From positions 1,104,996 through 1,168,995 of the forward strand of contig CACRXP010000069.1 of the NCBI GenBank assembly GCA_902702965.1: a DNA stretch of 64,000 nucleotides, in the 5' to 3' direction. Under the pieces are notes generated by a model. That model saw only the letters and a program-made list of their open reading frames with translations. It was not told the origin of the DNA and ran no database searches. Positions 34,156 through 43,559 of this stretch are shown here, one piece after another (position 1 is the first letter of the stretch; every line of letters begins with the position of its first letter). The stretch comes from Spirometra erinaceieuropaei. Lineage: Eukaryota > Platyhelminthes > Cestoda > Diphyllobothriidea > Diphyllobothriidae. A program made the position numbers and the translations under genes.

Positions 34156-34539
34156 CTGTGGAACAGGTTGAAATGGAGTTTATTCACAGTCCCATTCGGT
34201 GGAGCCAGCAGTCGATGCAATCTGCATTGTCGCCCCGCATACCGGGCAATATTGGTGGATCAAAACCAACCTCTCTTCTTCTGACGGACGACTACTTGTT
34301 GTCGCAAACGTAAAAGGATCAGTTTTGAGAAATTGGACATCGTAATTGTTCATATTTGCTGTCAGGCCGTCCTCGCCAGGGAGGGGTTGGCAGTCCTAGT
34401 TCCCTTCCTCAACGAAACTGCTGTTGTAGTTTGCGAAAGACCTTGAATTTCTCTTCAAATCCGATGTTTCCTTAGAAAGCCCTATACACATTTAAACTGC
34501 TCCCTCGGATGGCAGCAAATATGCGAGTCCCAGGTTCTT
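34156..34539. other. Non-coding intron sequence
   Basis: Intron between exons E and F. No feature recognised before the PLE palindrome. Confidence 0.3.
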
Positions 34540-34586
34540 GTTGCAAGGGAGATGAACGCACGATCATTGGGACAGTACGTGTAGTA

Positions 34587-34628
34587 GTCTGAGCTTTCGA
34601 TCTCGTACAGGAGGCCATCGTCAGAGAC
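34587..34628 (-). ncRNA. Hammerhead-ribozyme-like motif in PLE arm
   Basis: On the minus strand: GTCT, core CTGACGA, a hairpin GGCCTC/CTGTAC/GAGATC, core GAAA, then GC-TC and AGAC. GTCT/AGAC can form helix I (4 bp, extendable by one). The hairpin is helix II with one mismatch and one G-U, and A[GC]U is a one-pair helix III followed by the cleavage-site C. An extra U lies between the first core and helix II. This minimal layout is known for PLE-borne hammerheads. Activity is untested. Confidence 0.5.
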
Positions 34629-34772
34629 TGTGAGAATGCGGCGTCAGATGGGCAGTTTTTTGTAGTCAAACAAAGAAGAGGAAGTAGGAGAACACAGGCC
34701 CTGCATTCCTATCCCACTCCACCCTTCATTCCGTGAATACGAAAACTCCTCATTTGACACCGCATTCTCACA

Positions 34773-34814
34773 GTCTCTGAAGATGGCCTCCTGTACGAGA
34801 CCGAAAGCTCAGAC
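34773..34814 (+). ncRNA. Hammerhead-ribozyme-like motif in PLE arm
   Basis: This is the mirror copy of the motif at 34587. It has GTCT, core CTGAAGA, hairpin GGCCTC/CTGTAC/GAGACC, core GAAA, GC-TC and AGAC. Helix II has five of six pairs. The core keeps the CUGANGA and GAAA signatures. Confidence 0.5.
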
Positions 34815-34862
34815 TAATACACGTACTGTCCCAGTGATCACGTGTTCATCTTCTTTGCAAAT

Positions 34863-35335
34863 TGCTCTTACTTTCGGCCGCTTTCCAAAGTTCTCATATT
34901 TTCAGGTTTTAATGATTTTACCGCACTCTGCGTGGGATGTTTAATCGCATTTCTGCTTCAATGAGAGTAGAACTCAAATCGCGCGCGTGCAGAAGGATCA
35001 ACGGTCATAAAACCAGTTTCGAAACATCGGTTTCGCCGTTTCATTGACAGTCACCACAAACTTTTTTCCTCTTGTCTGTCACAACTGCTACTGAGTCTGA
35101 TTGACCGTCATCAATGAGGTTGCGTTTAGGATTTTTGCACTCACAGCAATTGACTTCAGTGGAAATCCAGCGATCGTTCCGTCGCAAACCCCAAATGCAA
35201 AAACTACTTAACTGTCTTGATGGATCTTGCTAAATCAGGCGCTGAGTTGACTCTCTTGAGCTTCCAGTGGGATGGATGACAAAGAACATGCCCAAACCGC
35301 CTTGATCGTCTGTCTTAGAGTGACTTTGAAGTACT
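34863..35335. other. Non-coding intron sequence
   Basis: No exon or repeat recognised. Confidence 0.3.
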
Positions 35336-35770
35336 CGCTATTTCGTGTTCTTAGCCCTAAAACGGGCCGCACAGAAGATGCGCTAGACCAACACTGGGGC
35401 CATATAGCAGTCAGACAGACGTTATCGAGGATTCGCACCCATAACAAATACAAGCACCAGGAAATATGGTGGCGGGCCAAATGCAGGCCGACACCGCGCC
35501 AGTTGGGATCCCTGCCACTTCCTCATTTTTATTGTCATTGAAAACCCAGGCGAAGTGTTTTTTGTGGACCACGGGGTGTTGTGGTACGCCAAGGTGCGGG
35601 CTTTCGCCGTGCCAGCCACCTGTGGTCTTCTTAACTTAGTCGCAACACAGGGACCAGATGAAGAAGGAAGAGGGAGTGAGGCAGATGCTGCGCAAGCCTA
35701 CTATCATTACAAATTAATGAACGGAAAGGTCATAATCCCTGCTCTCGAGCTGCGGTGGAGCATAGAGCAT
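35336..35770 (-). repeat. Family C dispersed repeat, minus
   Basis: It is collinear with the minus copy at 12.4 kb. Shared blocks are CCTAAAACGGGCC, TAGACCAACACTGGGGCC, GGACCACGGGGTGTTGTGG, GCCAAGGTGCGGGC, GTGCCAGCCACCTG and CTACTATCATTACAAATTAA. Confidence 0.55.
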
Positions 35771-36546
35771 ACATCGTCGAAATCGACGATCGAATCCTTG
35801 TATAAGTGTGCCTCCACAACAAGCCATGTATGAAACATGCTGGGCCAACATGTGGGCCAGACGGGGGCAAGACACGAACTAACCGGACTGCAAGAAATCC
35901 CGCAACGCATAACCAGTGACACACAGAGAAATGTGGTGGAACGCCTGGGGGCATGCCTCACGTCACGCCAGCCTTTTGGGTTCAACCCCAACCTCATACG
36001 ACCGACCAGGTCGAAGAAAGAACGTATGTATGGGAGAGGTAAGAGAGAGTGAGATCGACACAGCGAAATCCGTTGCCACTGTGCGACAGTGTATTCCCTA
36101 CTGCAAAAGCTCTGACGCGTTTGGATCTATCCGGACAGGTTAAAAGCAAGGGCTCGTGAGGCCTAAACCGACAGGGTACTTCTGCCCTCTCCGGACGAGC
36201 AGTCAGGTTCAATTGGTTCCCGCTTAATGTAGCCCCAGTGGCACTCACACATGAAGAGGATTCGCACCGACCTCTGGCCTCCACGAGGACCTGGCCGAAC
36301 GAGTGCGGAAAGTACGCGGCACGCGTAGACGGATTGTTCCGCCTCCGGGCATAGGCGGACGAGGGAGAAGAGAGTGCAGCAGGTACAGCGTAAGGCTAAT
36401 ACCGCTTTGGGATAATGCACGTAAAACTTACCGTCCTGCATCGCCCTATGTTGTGGGGAGCATGGCGAACATCCTAGTTCACGACGGTCGAACTGACACA
36501 TTGTCTCAGAGGTTGCGGAATTTATCTTTAGAGGTAAATCTTTTTA
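35771..36546. other. Non-coding intron sequence
   Basis: No exon or repeat recognised. The overlapping frames here are low-information. Confidence 0.3.
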
Positions 36547-36593
36547 GAAGACGAAAATGCGATCATTGGTACAAGAAATTTATTGGCCTGGCA

Positions 36594-36623
36594 TTTCGGG
36601 TTCTCCCTCGAATCTATCATCAG
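36594..36623 (-). ncRNA. Decayed hammerhead-like core
   Basis: On the minus strand: CTGATGA, AGATTC/GAGGGA/GAACCC hairpin, GAAA. Helix II has lost two of six pairs, so it is probably inactive. Confidence 0.35.
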
Positions 36624-37021
36624 AGACAGTCGCAGATAAGGGTAACGGTGGCACAAGGAGTGCAGTATTTATAGCACGTGGCTGTCATATTCGTACTATA
36701 ACCGACAGCTCTCGCAATCACCGCTGGGGTCGTAATTGATGCGATGGTGGCTTGTCCGTCCGCGTCCGAATCAGTAACGGCCATGATTTCGTCATCCGTG
36801 TTAGATGCTGGTATGACAATTGTTCGGTAAATTGGCTGACTGTCACTGGGGTAATCGCTCGCCCGCAACCGCCCCACGTGACTGATTCCCCTGTCCAGGG
36901 AAAATCTCAGCACGGAATATGGTTACGGGAGGTCATTGTGCTTGTCGATGGATTGCGGCATGGCGACTGCGTCCTATAAATACTGCAGCCCCTTGTACAT
37001 GAACCACCCCTAGCTGCTTTT

Positions 37022-37063
37022 GTCTTTGATGATGGGTTCGAGTAGGAATCCGAAATGTCAGGC
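37022..37063 (+). ncRNA. Hammerhead-ribozyme-like motif, variant core
   Basis: GTCT, core TTGATGA (C replaced by T), helix II GGGTTC/GAGTAG/GAATCC (six pairs including one G-U), GAAA, TG-TC, AGGC. The C3-to-U change is expected to impair cleavage. Confidence 0.4.
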
Positions 37064-37201
37064 GAATAAACCTCTTTCCCAGCGATTGTGTCTCCTTCTT
37101 CACGACAGATTCCTGGGATTCGTGTCTGAGCTTCTATTAGCAGTGGTATTATCTTGCCATAAAGTCTGATTGGTAGCCCGTTTTACGACTTGTAAGAGTT
37201 T

Positions 37202-37405
37202 AAAGCATAGAGCACCTGAAACGAAATCATTTCGACCTGTTTTCGAGGGTAACCGACCCCAAATCTTTCAATGAATAACTCCTGTTCTTGACAACTGACG
37301 CCACAGTTTTGTTACCTCATAACAAGAGACTTAGAGGAGCGTTTACACTTACCCCGTGCTAGCTCCAAATTGCTTTCTCCATACAATCGATAAAATTGTA
37401 TCAAG
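37202..37405 (-). repeat. Partial duplicate of TRPM exon E 3' end with its donor
   Basis: It aligns with 37521-37704. The exonic part (37353-37405, 53 bp) encodes LIQFYRLYGESNLELAR against LIQFYRLYGENNLELAR in the real exon. It keeps the donor CGGG|GTAAGT-type junction and about 150 bp of adjoining intron. Upstream of the shared Leu the sequences diverge, so S4-S5 is not duplicated. It contains the pore-loop 'YGE' residues. It is most likely a non-functional exon fragment, although an AG upstream (AAACAAG) could in principle act as an acceptor. Confidence 0.8.
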
Positions 37406-37520
37406 CCATCTTGTTTGGCATGACTTCCAAATCTTCCATGCAATCCAAAAGAACAGATCTTACACTACAGCACTCGCCATGTAGCGTCTCAACGAATACT
37501 TAACTATGACAGCAGTGTTC

Positions 37521-37704
37521 AAAGTATAGAGCGCCCCCAACGAAATGATTTCTACTTGTTTTTGAGGGTAACTGACCTGAAACCTTTCAAAAAGGATACA
37601 ATAGTTTTTGTTACCTCATGAAAAGTGATAAGGAGGAACGCTGGCACTTACCCCGTGCTAGCTCCAAATTGTTTTCTCCATACAATCGATAAAATTGTAT
37701 CAAG
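37521..37704 (-). repeat. Parent segment of the exon E partial duplication
   Basis: The second unit of the tandem pair; the exonic part (37652-37704) belongs to exon E. The offset is 299 bp in the exonic part and about 319 bp in the intron, so small indels have accumulated. Confidence 0.8.
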
Positions 37705-37912
37705 AAGATTTCTCGCACAACCTCAAAGTTGAAATTTGTCCTGTTGACGAATAGCAGGCCTTCCATCGCCACGCCAGTGGCCAGCAAAAACACCAGGAGG
37801 AATGTGAGAAACTCTAACATCTCTCTAACCATGCGTCCCATCATGGCAAGTTTAGGCCCAAGGTTCGAGTAGAAGTAGTAGAACTTGAAGAAACGAAAGC
37901 TATGGAGTAAGA
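37652..37912 (-). CDS. TRPM-like channel, exon E (S4, S5 and pore loop)
   Basis: A 261-bp exon between acceptor CCCTTTTTTACAG and donor ACGGG|GTAAGT. Entry phase 1 and exit phase 1 fit neighbours D and F. It begins in S4 (FLLHSFRFFKFYYFYS), with Arg at the position of the conserved TRPM S4 arginine. The TRPM hallmark NLGPKLAMMGRMVREM follows, then S5 (LEFLTFLLVFLLATGVAM) and a loop with NRT, a possible glycosylation site. The pore helix and filter region FLIQFYRLYGENNLE ends the exon. 'YGE' at the filter resembles TRPM1/3/6/7 (Y/F-G-E) more than TRPM2/4/5/8 (F-G-Q). Confidence 0.93.
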
Positions 37913-38209
37913 CTGTAAAAAAGGGTAAATAAAAAAACACAAATAACCGTGCGGATTCAAGCGCGGGTTAATAAACGTAATACTTGTGGATTACAAGTAG
38001 GAGGTATATTTTTCCTGCTATTATGGTATTTCTTAACCCCCATAAATCCACAGAACACACTAGAAACGCGTGCGGACTAAAATTTAATGAAATCTCTGGT
38101 AAAAATGGGCACCAGAACTTTCGTACGAGAAGATACGGAAAAAGATACGAGAGAAGGTGCAAGTTTTTGCCGTGGCATGTACTTCGCATACCGCTGAGGG
38201 CGACATTTA

Positions 38210-39201
38210 CATTAGGTGGGCTAACTTACGAAATGTTAACCGAAATTCCGAAATGCGTTTTCGTTCCGAAAAGATAAAATAAGTAGCGTTAGAAAACTAA
38301 TAATCCTACAGCATAAATCTATATTAGTTCAGTTACCTCAGGATGCCAGCTTTCGAACGAACTTCTTTTATGCAGCATGCAAAAAGCACACTTTGCAATA
38401 AATGACTACTTAAGTGGCATACGTTTTTCTCCTTGATCGTCGATGCCCTTAAAATGTAATTACATTTCATGGAAGACATGCATAGGAATAATTCATTCTT
38501 TTGCTCATTCGGTAGAAAATTACGACATCTTCCAATTTTCTTCTCGAAGGAAGGATATAATTTGGTTTTAAAAAGTTCTAATTGTGAGATTTATTAGTAC
38601 CATGAATTGACCGTCCATTAAACGTCATGTCTCTGCATTTACCAACGTGGCTTGTAACGTTCACAAATGACTCAAATCTACTGCTACGTTTTATGAACCT
38701 CATATAATCTTCTCTTAATATCATAGAGAAATGTATGGTTTTCCATACGCGGAAAATAAAAGGCTGGTAGTTTGGAAAGCCTGAACACACGTGCAACGAC
38801 AGATCGGGTTTAGAATTATTTGGGAATTGGAAAAGTTTTTGACAACCGAATGCTATTTTTCCTTTATATACAAACCTGGAAGGAGACGTAATGCTCTCTT
38901 GAATGTGCAGGAGCATAAATACTTTTATGCATGTTTTCCAAGAAATATACTTGAATTTTAGGGATATCGAAAACCCATGAGAAAAATGTATGCTACATAA
39001 GTAGTCATTTTCTACAGAATGTACTTTTTTGCATGCAGCCGGAAAGCCGTTTGTTCGAAGGCCAGCATCCTAAGGTAACCGAATTATCAAAGAATTATGC
39101 TGCACGGTGGTTAGTTTTACAACCCCACTAAATTAATCTTTTCGAAACTAAAACGCATATCGGAATTTAGGTTGACATTTCATAAGTTAGCCCACCTACC
39201 A
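38210..39201. mobile_element. Family A foldback MITE, full length
   Basis: About 992 bp. The left end CATTAGGTGGGCTAACTTAC follows TA and the right end GTTAGCCCACCTACCA precedes TA. It lies in the intron between exons D and E. Confidence 0.8.
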
Positions 39202-39683
39202 TAGAATTTTATGACAAGAACACTGAGGGTACTCGAGTTAATTGTCCAGGACACGTTTCCAATGCAGGTCTCTTTCGCGGTGACTCGACCATTTGCTAGC
39301 TCAGAGCAGGTTTTACGACAAGCCAGTTCTTAAATAACGCTGTCGGTAAATTGAAACGTCTCTATCACTTCTGGAAATTTCTCTCCCACCTAGACACCGT
39401 CGGGGGTATTAAGAAAAAATAGGTTTATTGGATTTCACAGTATGCTAACCTCGAGAGTGGCACGCCTATGGAACGACTGTCTATTACATGGAATAGGCAC
39501 ATTAGATACCCGCAGCCTGTAAGCGACATCGGCATAGGACGAGCGCGACTGTTCCCTGTCAGGGGCACTGCATTGCAAGGTTCTCGGCTGAGTGTATTAG
39601 GGCACAGTAGGGTGCCTGCTGTGTTCGTCGTCTTCGTTTTCGTCATTGGTGGATCTGTGATTGAGACGCAGGCGAGCCATTTA
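39202..39683. other. Non-coding intron sequence
   Basis: Nothing recognised between the two MITEs. Confidence 0.3.
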
Positions 39684-40179
39684 CAGTGAGTGACCGATCT
39701 CATGAAATTTTGGCTAAAATTCTGAAATGCGTTCTTGATTAGGAAGGATTACTTAGGTGGGGTTTTAATACCGATTATCTTGCGGCATGATCCTAAAATA
39801 TGTCGGACTCGGCAGGATGTCGGCCTTATTATGTTCCTTCTTTGAGTATAAAATATGACGTTGATATGATTCCCTATCGACCGAATGAAAGAAAGAATAT
39901 TTCTATTTCTGTTTTTTATAAAGTATATTTGAATTTACAAGACCATCAAAAATCAACGCGAAAAGTGTACGCTACGTAAGTAGTTATTTTTTACCGAGTA
40001 CGAATTCTACAGGAGATTGAAAATAAGTTCATTCAAAAACCGACATCCTGACGAGTCCGAAATATTATAGGATTATGCTGCATGATAACCAGCATTACAA
40101 CCCCACCTAAGTAATCTTTTCTAGTCGAAAACGCATTTCAGAATTTTAGCTAACATTCCATGAGATCGCTCACTCACTG
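39684..40179. mobile_element. Family B foldback MITE, compact 496-bp form
   Basis: The ends are CAGTGAGTGACCGATCTCAT and ATGAGATCGCTCACTCACTG, with TA at 39682-39683 and 40180-40181. It has the same terminal half-sequences as the 944-bp copy at 28682 but lacks most of the centre. This shows that internal deletion derivatives exist. Confidence 0.85.
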
Positions 40180-40829
40180 TACTTCGTCCCCTTTGCGGCT
40201 GATGCTTTATGACGGCTAGTTTCCGGGTGATCATTAACCGTATTTTTTAAAACACTCGGTAACAAGCCAATTATCACTCGCCGACTACCGAAAAAAGTAT
40301 TTTTAAAAATAGCCAACATGGCGACACCGATGCTGGATTTACCATAGCAAGTCATGATCGAGATCCTTCGGAAACCAAAGAAGATAACCATTTTTCTTGA
40401 CAACGGAATTGACCATTGTTTGATGGATATCAGTCGTAGTAGTAAAGTTACTTGAAATGCGCAAATCTCCCTCCATATTTTGGGATAGACAAAGACACCT
40501 CTTCCGAGATATTCCCTCAACGTTCCATTGTGTTTACCCAGCGTCCTCTTATCCTATGATTAATATTTCGACGAGGCATACATTTCGTAAAATAATGGAA
40601 GGCAATTTCTGCACAAATTAGAATACCCTTTCTTTCGGCGACAGAAAAATACTGTTTTTGCAAGCGCTTTATGTGACTAGAACAACTGATATGGAAGCCT
40701 AATGCACGTAAGGAGTGGGACAAAAAGAGAGCTTAATTTAAAAAGGAGAAAAACGAACGGCGTCGAAAAACTACTTAGCCCTTTTAGCGGGAATACCTCT
40801 TCCTAGCTTGATTTCAAACGAAAATGAAG
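40180..40829. other. Non-coding intron sequence
   Basis: No feature recognised. It ends at the 9-bp repeat AAAATGAAG (40821-40829) that flanks the PLE. Confidence 0.3.
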
Positions 40830-41065
40830 AATTGAAAAGTCAAGTTGGCGAACGCACGTTTTCGGTAATTCTTCCTCAGGCCAATACAATTACATGAACG
40901 AATGAAAATGTACAAAATCAACAGTGTTTAGAGATGCCTCAAGGGCTATTAAGTGACTAACACTCTTCATCCCCACGCCGCCCGCATGAGAAGGTCGGCG
41001 GGTGTTAGTCGTCAGGGCTAGGGGAGGGGGGTAAGATAGTCTTTGAGTAATGATCTTGGGTTGAG
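40830..41065 (-). repeat. PLE inverted arm (3' side of the element)
   Basis: It contains the end of the protein frame (stop at 41005-41007), a GC-rich hairpin region and the hammerhead-like motif at 40845-40884. Confidence 0.9.
40845..40884 (-). ncRNA. Hammerhead-like motif, variant helix II
   Basis: On the minus strand: TTGGC, core CTGAGGA, spacer AGAATTACC, core GAAA, hairpin ACG-TG-CGT, then TC and GCCAA. TTGGC/GCCAA gives a perfect 5-bp helix I. AACG/CGTT gives helix III ending in the expected A-U pair before the cleavage-site C. The spacer does not form a clear helix II, so this is either a variant hammerhead or a decayed one. Confidence 0.45.
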
Positions 41066-42099
41066 AACACGGAGTTCCCATCATCGTGATTAGGGATTTG
41101 AGGCGGCATGGCTTCATCACTTGGGGTTGGCGTTGGCCACGGCAGCGAAGGCGCTTGTGTCAGAGTTTTCTGACAGCATAACACCGGATTCACTAACCGT
41201 ATAGCTACTGCCTCTGCCGTTGCTAGTATCCGTTGGCGTAGGCCTTTAGAGAAGCATGTTGGTGTCCGGTAGACAACCTGAAATGCTTTCTTGGCATCGA
41301 CTCTGCGGTCCGTATCGATTAAATGCGCAAGAATAGAACTCGAAATCGACCGGATCTCACCTCTGTCCAGCCAGGCGGGCATATGTTCACGTACCCTCTT
41401 TACCAGGCGTCTCGTTGTGCGGCCGATGTATCCTGCTCCACAGGAGCAAGTGAATGAATAAATGCACATTGATGTGGCCTCCAACGGTAGTCTGTCTTTA
41501 CCTCCCAAACGTAGGAGGGGAGAGTTTGTGAAGCATACGCGTAAATTCGCCGCAGAGAATGCCCTCGTGATAGCTGTAGTTAAGCGCCGTCGGACTAGTT
41601 CGCTCTCTGCGTCTCCTCTAAAAGGCAATCTTATGAATACATCTTTCTTTTCCGCAGTCGCAACAGTGGGCTTTTCAACGCGTTCCCCAATATTTCGGAG
41701 GATAAATCTATCTGGGTATCCGTTCTCCCGAAGTGTGTTCCGCAGCTGTTGAAGTTCTTCTTCAATAACTTCAGGTGTGCAGATGCGTCTCACTCTAGCC
41801 GCCAATCCCTGGACTAAATTCCGTTTGATGTTAAGGAGGACAAAACTGTGGAAATTAACGTATTGTCCCGTCCATGTTTTCTTTCGGAACACCCTGCGCT
41901 GGATAGACTCATTCTCTTGCCTGTGCAGAAGGACATCGAGAAAGGCAAGTTCGTTATCTGCCTCGGTCTCTGCAGTGAACTTTAGCGAGGGGTGCGCACT
42001 GTTGAACTTTTGGACAAGCTCCTCGGTATCGGTGGTACCATTCGTCAGGCAGAAGATATCGTCCACGTACCGACGGTAGAAGACGAGGCCATTAATGTA
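41005..42099 (-). CDS. Penelope-like RT C-terminus, thumb and GIY-YIG endonuclease (5'-truncated)
   Basis: An uninterrupted frame of about 365 codons with no start of its own; the natural N-terminus is cut off at 42100. Order: LVFYRRYVDDIFCL (RT motif C with the Asp pair), LAFLDVLLHR (post-catalytic RT block), ENGYPDRFI (thumb region, mid-protein), and TCSCGAGYIGRTTRRL with the following RVREH (GIY-YIG endonuclease, about residues 215-245). A Pro/Ser-rich tail follows. It lacks RT motifs 1-B, so it cannot polymerise alone. The endonuclease part looks intact. PLEs use this enzyme for target-primed insertion. Confidence 0.9.
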   Translation of the reverse strand, partial: YINGLVFYRRYVDDIFCLTNGTTDTEELVQKFNSAHPSLKFTAETEADNELAFLDVLLHRQENESIQRRVFRKKTWTGQYVNFHSFVLLNIKRNLVQGLAARVRRICTPEVIEEELQQLRNTLRENGYPDRFILRNIGERVEKPTVATAEKKDVFIRLPFRGDAESELVRRRLTTAITRAFSAANLRVCFTNSPLLRLGGKDRLPLEATSMCIYSFTCSCGAGYIGRTTRRLVKRVREHMPAWLDRGEIRSISSSILAHLIDTDRRVDAKKAFQVVYRTPTCFSKGLRQRILATAEAVAIRLVNPVLCCQKTLTQAPSLPWPTPTPSDEAMPPQIPNHDDGNSVFSTQDHYSKTILPPSPSPDD

Positions 42100-42335
42100 C
42101 TCAACCCAAGATCATTACTCAAAGACTATCTTACCCCCCTCCCCTAGCCCTGACGACTAACACCCGCCGACCTTCTCATGCGGGCGGCGTGGGGATGATG
42201 AGTGTTAGTCACTTAATAGCCCTTGAGGCATCTCTAAACACTGTTGATTTTGTACATTTTCATTCGTTCATGTAATTGTATTGGCCTGAGGAAGAATTAC
42301 CGAAAACGTGCGTTCGCCAACTTGACTTTTCAATT
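42100..42335 (+). repeat. PLE inverted arm (5' side of the element)
   Basis: The exact inverse of 40830-41065 apart from one base. The boundary with the truncated coding sequence at 42099/42100 is abrupt. Confidence 0.9.
42281..42320 (+). ncRNA. Hammerhead-like motif, variant helix II (mirror copy)
   Basis: Identical to the motif at 40845-40884 but on the plus strand. It has perfect helix I (TTGGC/GCCAA) and helix III hairpins, and an unpaired spacer in place of helix II. Confidence 0.45.
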
Positions 42336-42372
42336 TTAACATGGGAATATTTGCGGAACTTAGAAAATGAAG

Positions 42373-43322
42373 AAGTTGATATATATGTATCGTCCTCAGG
42401 TTTTGCCACAAACCGACCTACTAAATACGGATGCCGGCGGCATTCGTATACAAAAGTACCAAGCAAGGCAATACTATAATCCCCATCTCTAGTTCATGTC
42501 CCATTTTCAGCCAATCACACTTCACTCCAGGGTAGGACGACTTCCGAGATAGATGGGGACACAATGGTCACCAAGTAAGGACGCCTCCCGGTCTGAACGC
42601 CTGAATATTCCTGATCACAATCCTAAGGTGCAGATCCCTGGTTCAACGGCACAATGGTTGACTGATTCCAGATTCAAAGTCACAGACATTTACTACCCCG
42701 GGTTATAACCTAGCTGGCAAATGATGACAAATAAACCAGAAATGGCTACAGCAGCCCCTTCTATCTCTAGGCGAGTTTTATTCCTCTTCACTGGTTTCTG
42801 GTTGCTATGTGGCCGTCTGTGGCACCGCGTCGACACGGAATCGCTCGTATTCCACTCCAAATACGTTGGTTTGTGCGTTACTGTCATGTGGTCGAGTGGT
42901 TCCTATGTCAGCCAAAGAACTTAAGCTGATTGGCTCAAGCCACACAAGGCTTAATTAAACTGCCCTTGAACAGTTGATCTGATGTAAAATCTGCACCACC
43001 TCAGGTGGTCAGGACCTTTCTGTCACTTGGAAGATGTGGTCGTCACTCCATCCTGATTAAAGGACGGGATGTAGGTTGAGTTAGTGATTTTCTGATGGTC
43101 TCCATCTGATGAGCAACCAGTAATCTGTAAGTGTTGTCGGCAAAGTCAAGCGAGACTGAAGGGGTTAGTTCTGACCTATTCGCCGTTGCCAGTCGCTCCT
43201 ACTCTAAGCCCGGTTTGGGGGTTATCTGAGAGCGGCGCCTGAAGGTACCTGTGAGTTAGATAGAGCCTCATCTACCGATGTCTGAGAAGAGAATGGATGA
43301 GCATCAAAGGCAGGGCACTCAC
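42373..43322. other. Non-coding intron sequence
   Basis: About 0.95 kb between the PLE and exon D. No exon was recognised, and a possible decayed SINE trace near 42.6-42.8 kb is too weak to call. Confidence 0.3.
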
Positions 43323-43500
43323 AGGAGACCACATAGAGTGTCTTGATCGCTTGGAATGATACAAACCGTCCCAATCCGAGAACGACGGTAACAACGTTGA
43401 ACGCATTGAGAACTGAGTCATACTTGTAAAACGGTGGAAGGTCGATCAGAGTTTGCGTGAAGGAGGTATAACGGCAAGCGCCCTCCAACATGGGAATTAC
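43323..43500 (-). CDS. TRPM-like channel, exon D (S2-S3 linker and S3)
   Basis: A 178-bp exon between acceptor TTTACTCACATAG and donor TCCT|GTGAGT. Entry is phase 0 and exit phase 1; the next exon supplies TC to make Phe. It encodes a cytoplasmic linker (TLIDLPPFYKYDSVLN) and then a hydrophobic helix, NAFNVVTVVLGLGRFVSF, taken as S3, then the start of S4 (AIKTLYVVS). In calcium-gated TRPMs S3 begins N-x-x-D. Here it appears to be N-A-F-N, so the second ligand is changed if the alignment is right. Confidence 0.8.
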
Positions 43501-43559
43501 CTATGTGAGTAAAAAAGGAATATTTAGCACTAAGTAGTAGCCTTTGAGTGTCCTGAATG

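Larger units (their letters stand above)
34540..34862. mobile_element. Body-less Penelope-like palindrome (two inverted terminal arms)
   Basis: Two inverted arms (about 34540-34680 and 34750-34862) share GACAGTACGTGTA, TAGTCTGAGCTTTCG, TCGTACAGGAGGCCATC and AGAGACTGTGAGAATGCGG. About 70 bp lie between them. The same terminal sequence type (GTCTCTGA.GATG...GAAA...AATAA/TAC...GATCG) flanks the PLE protein segments at 36.5-37.1 and 50.8-51.7 kb. This is therefore a pair of PLE terminal arms with no protein-coding body. Each arm holds a hammerhead-like core. Confidence 0.65.
36547..37140 (-). mobile_element. Short Penelope-like element with inverted terminal arms
   Basis: Arms: 36547-36700 (minus) and about 36955-37140 (plus, the inverted copy). 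Both have the TGATGAT...GAAA hammerhead-like core and the TATAAATACTGCAG block. Between them, on the minus strand, about 36760-36910 encodes a C-terminal PLE tail (IYRTIVIPASNTDDEIMAVT). It is similar to the end of the intact frame at 51.4 kb (SAIITPTSNARDEIATI). The GIY-YIG core and RT are absent: 5' truncation leaves only the last part of the protein plus arms. Confidence 0.7.
40830..42363 (-). mobile_element. Young 5'-truncated Penelope-like element with inverted arms
   Basis: Arms 40830-41065 and 42100-42335 are inverted 236-bp copies with a single mismatch seen (TCTTCATC against TCATCATC). Between them a minus-strand frame encodes the PLE protein from the RT 'YVDD' motif onward. Direct repeats AAAATGAAG lie at 40821-40829 and 42364-42372. 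A 28-bp tail (42336-42363) is present on the right only. PLEs are known to carry pseudo-LTRs in direct or inverted orientation after 5' truncation. The near-identical arms indicate a recent insertion into the TRPM intron. Confidence 0.88.

Noticed and set aside
41462..42079. Plus-strand frames of 96-100 codons
   Set aside because: Antisense shadows of the Penelope-like protein.
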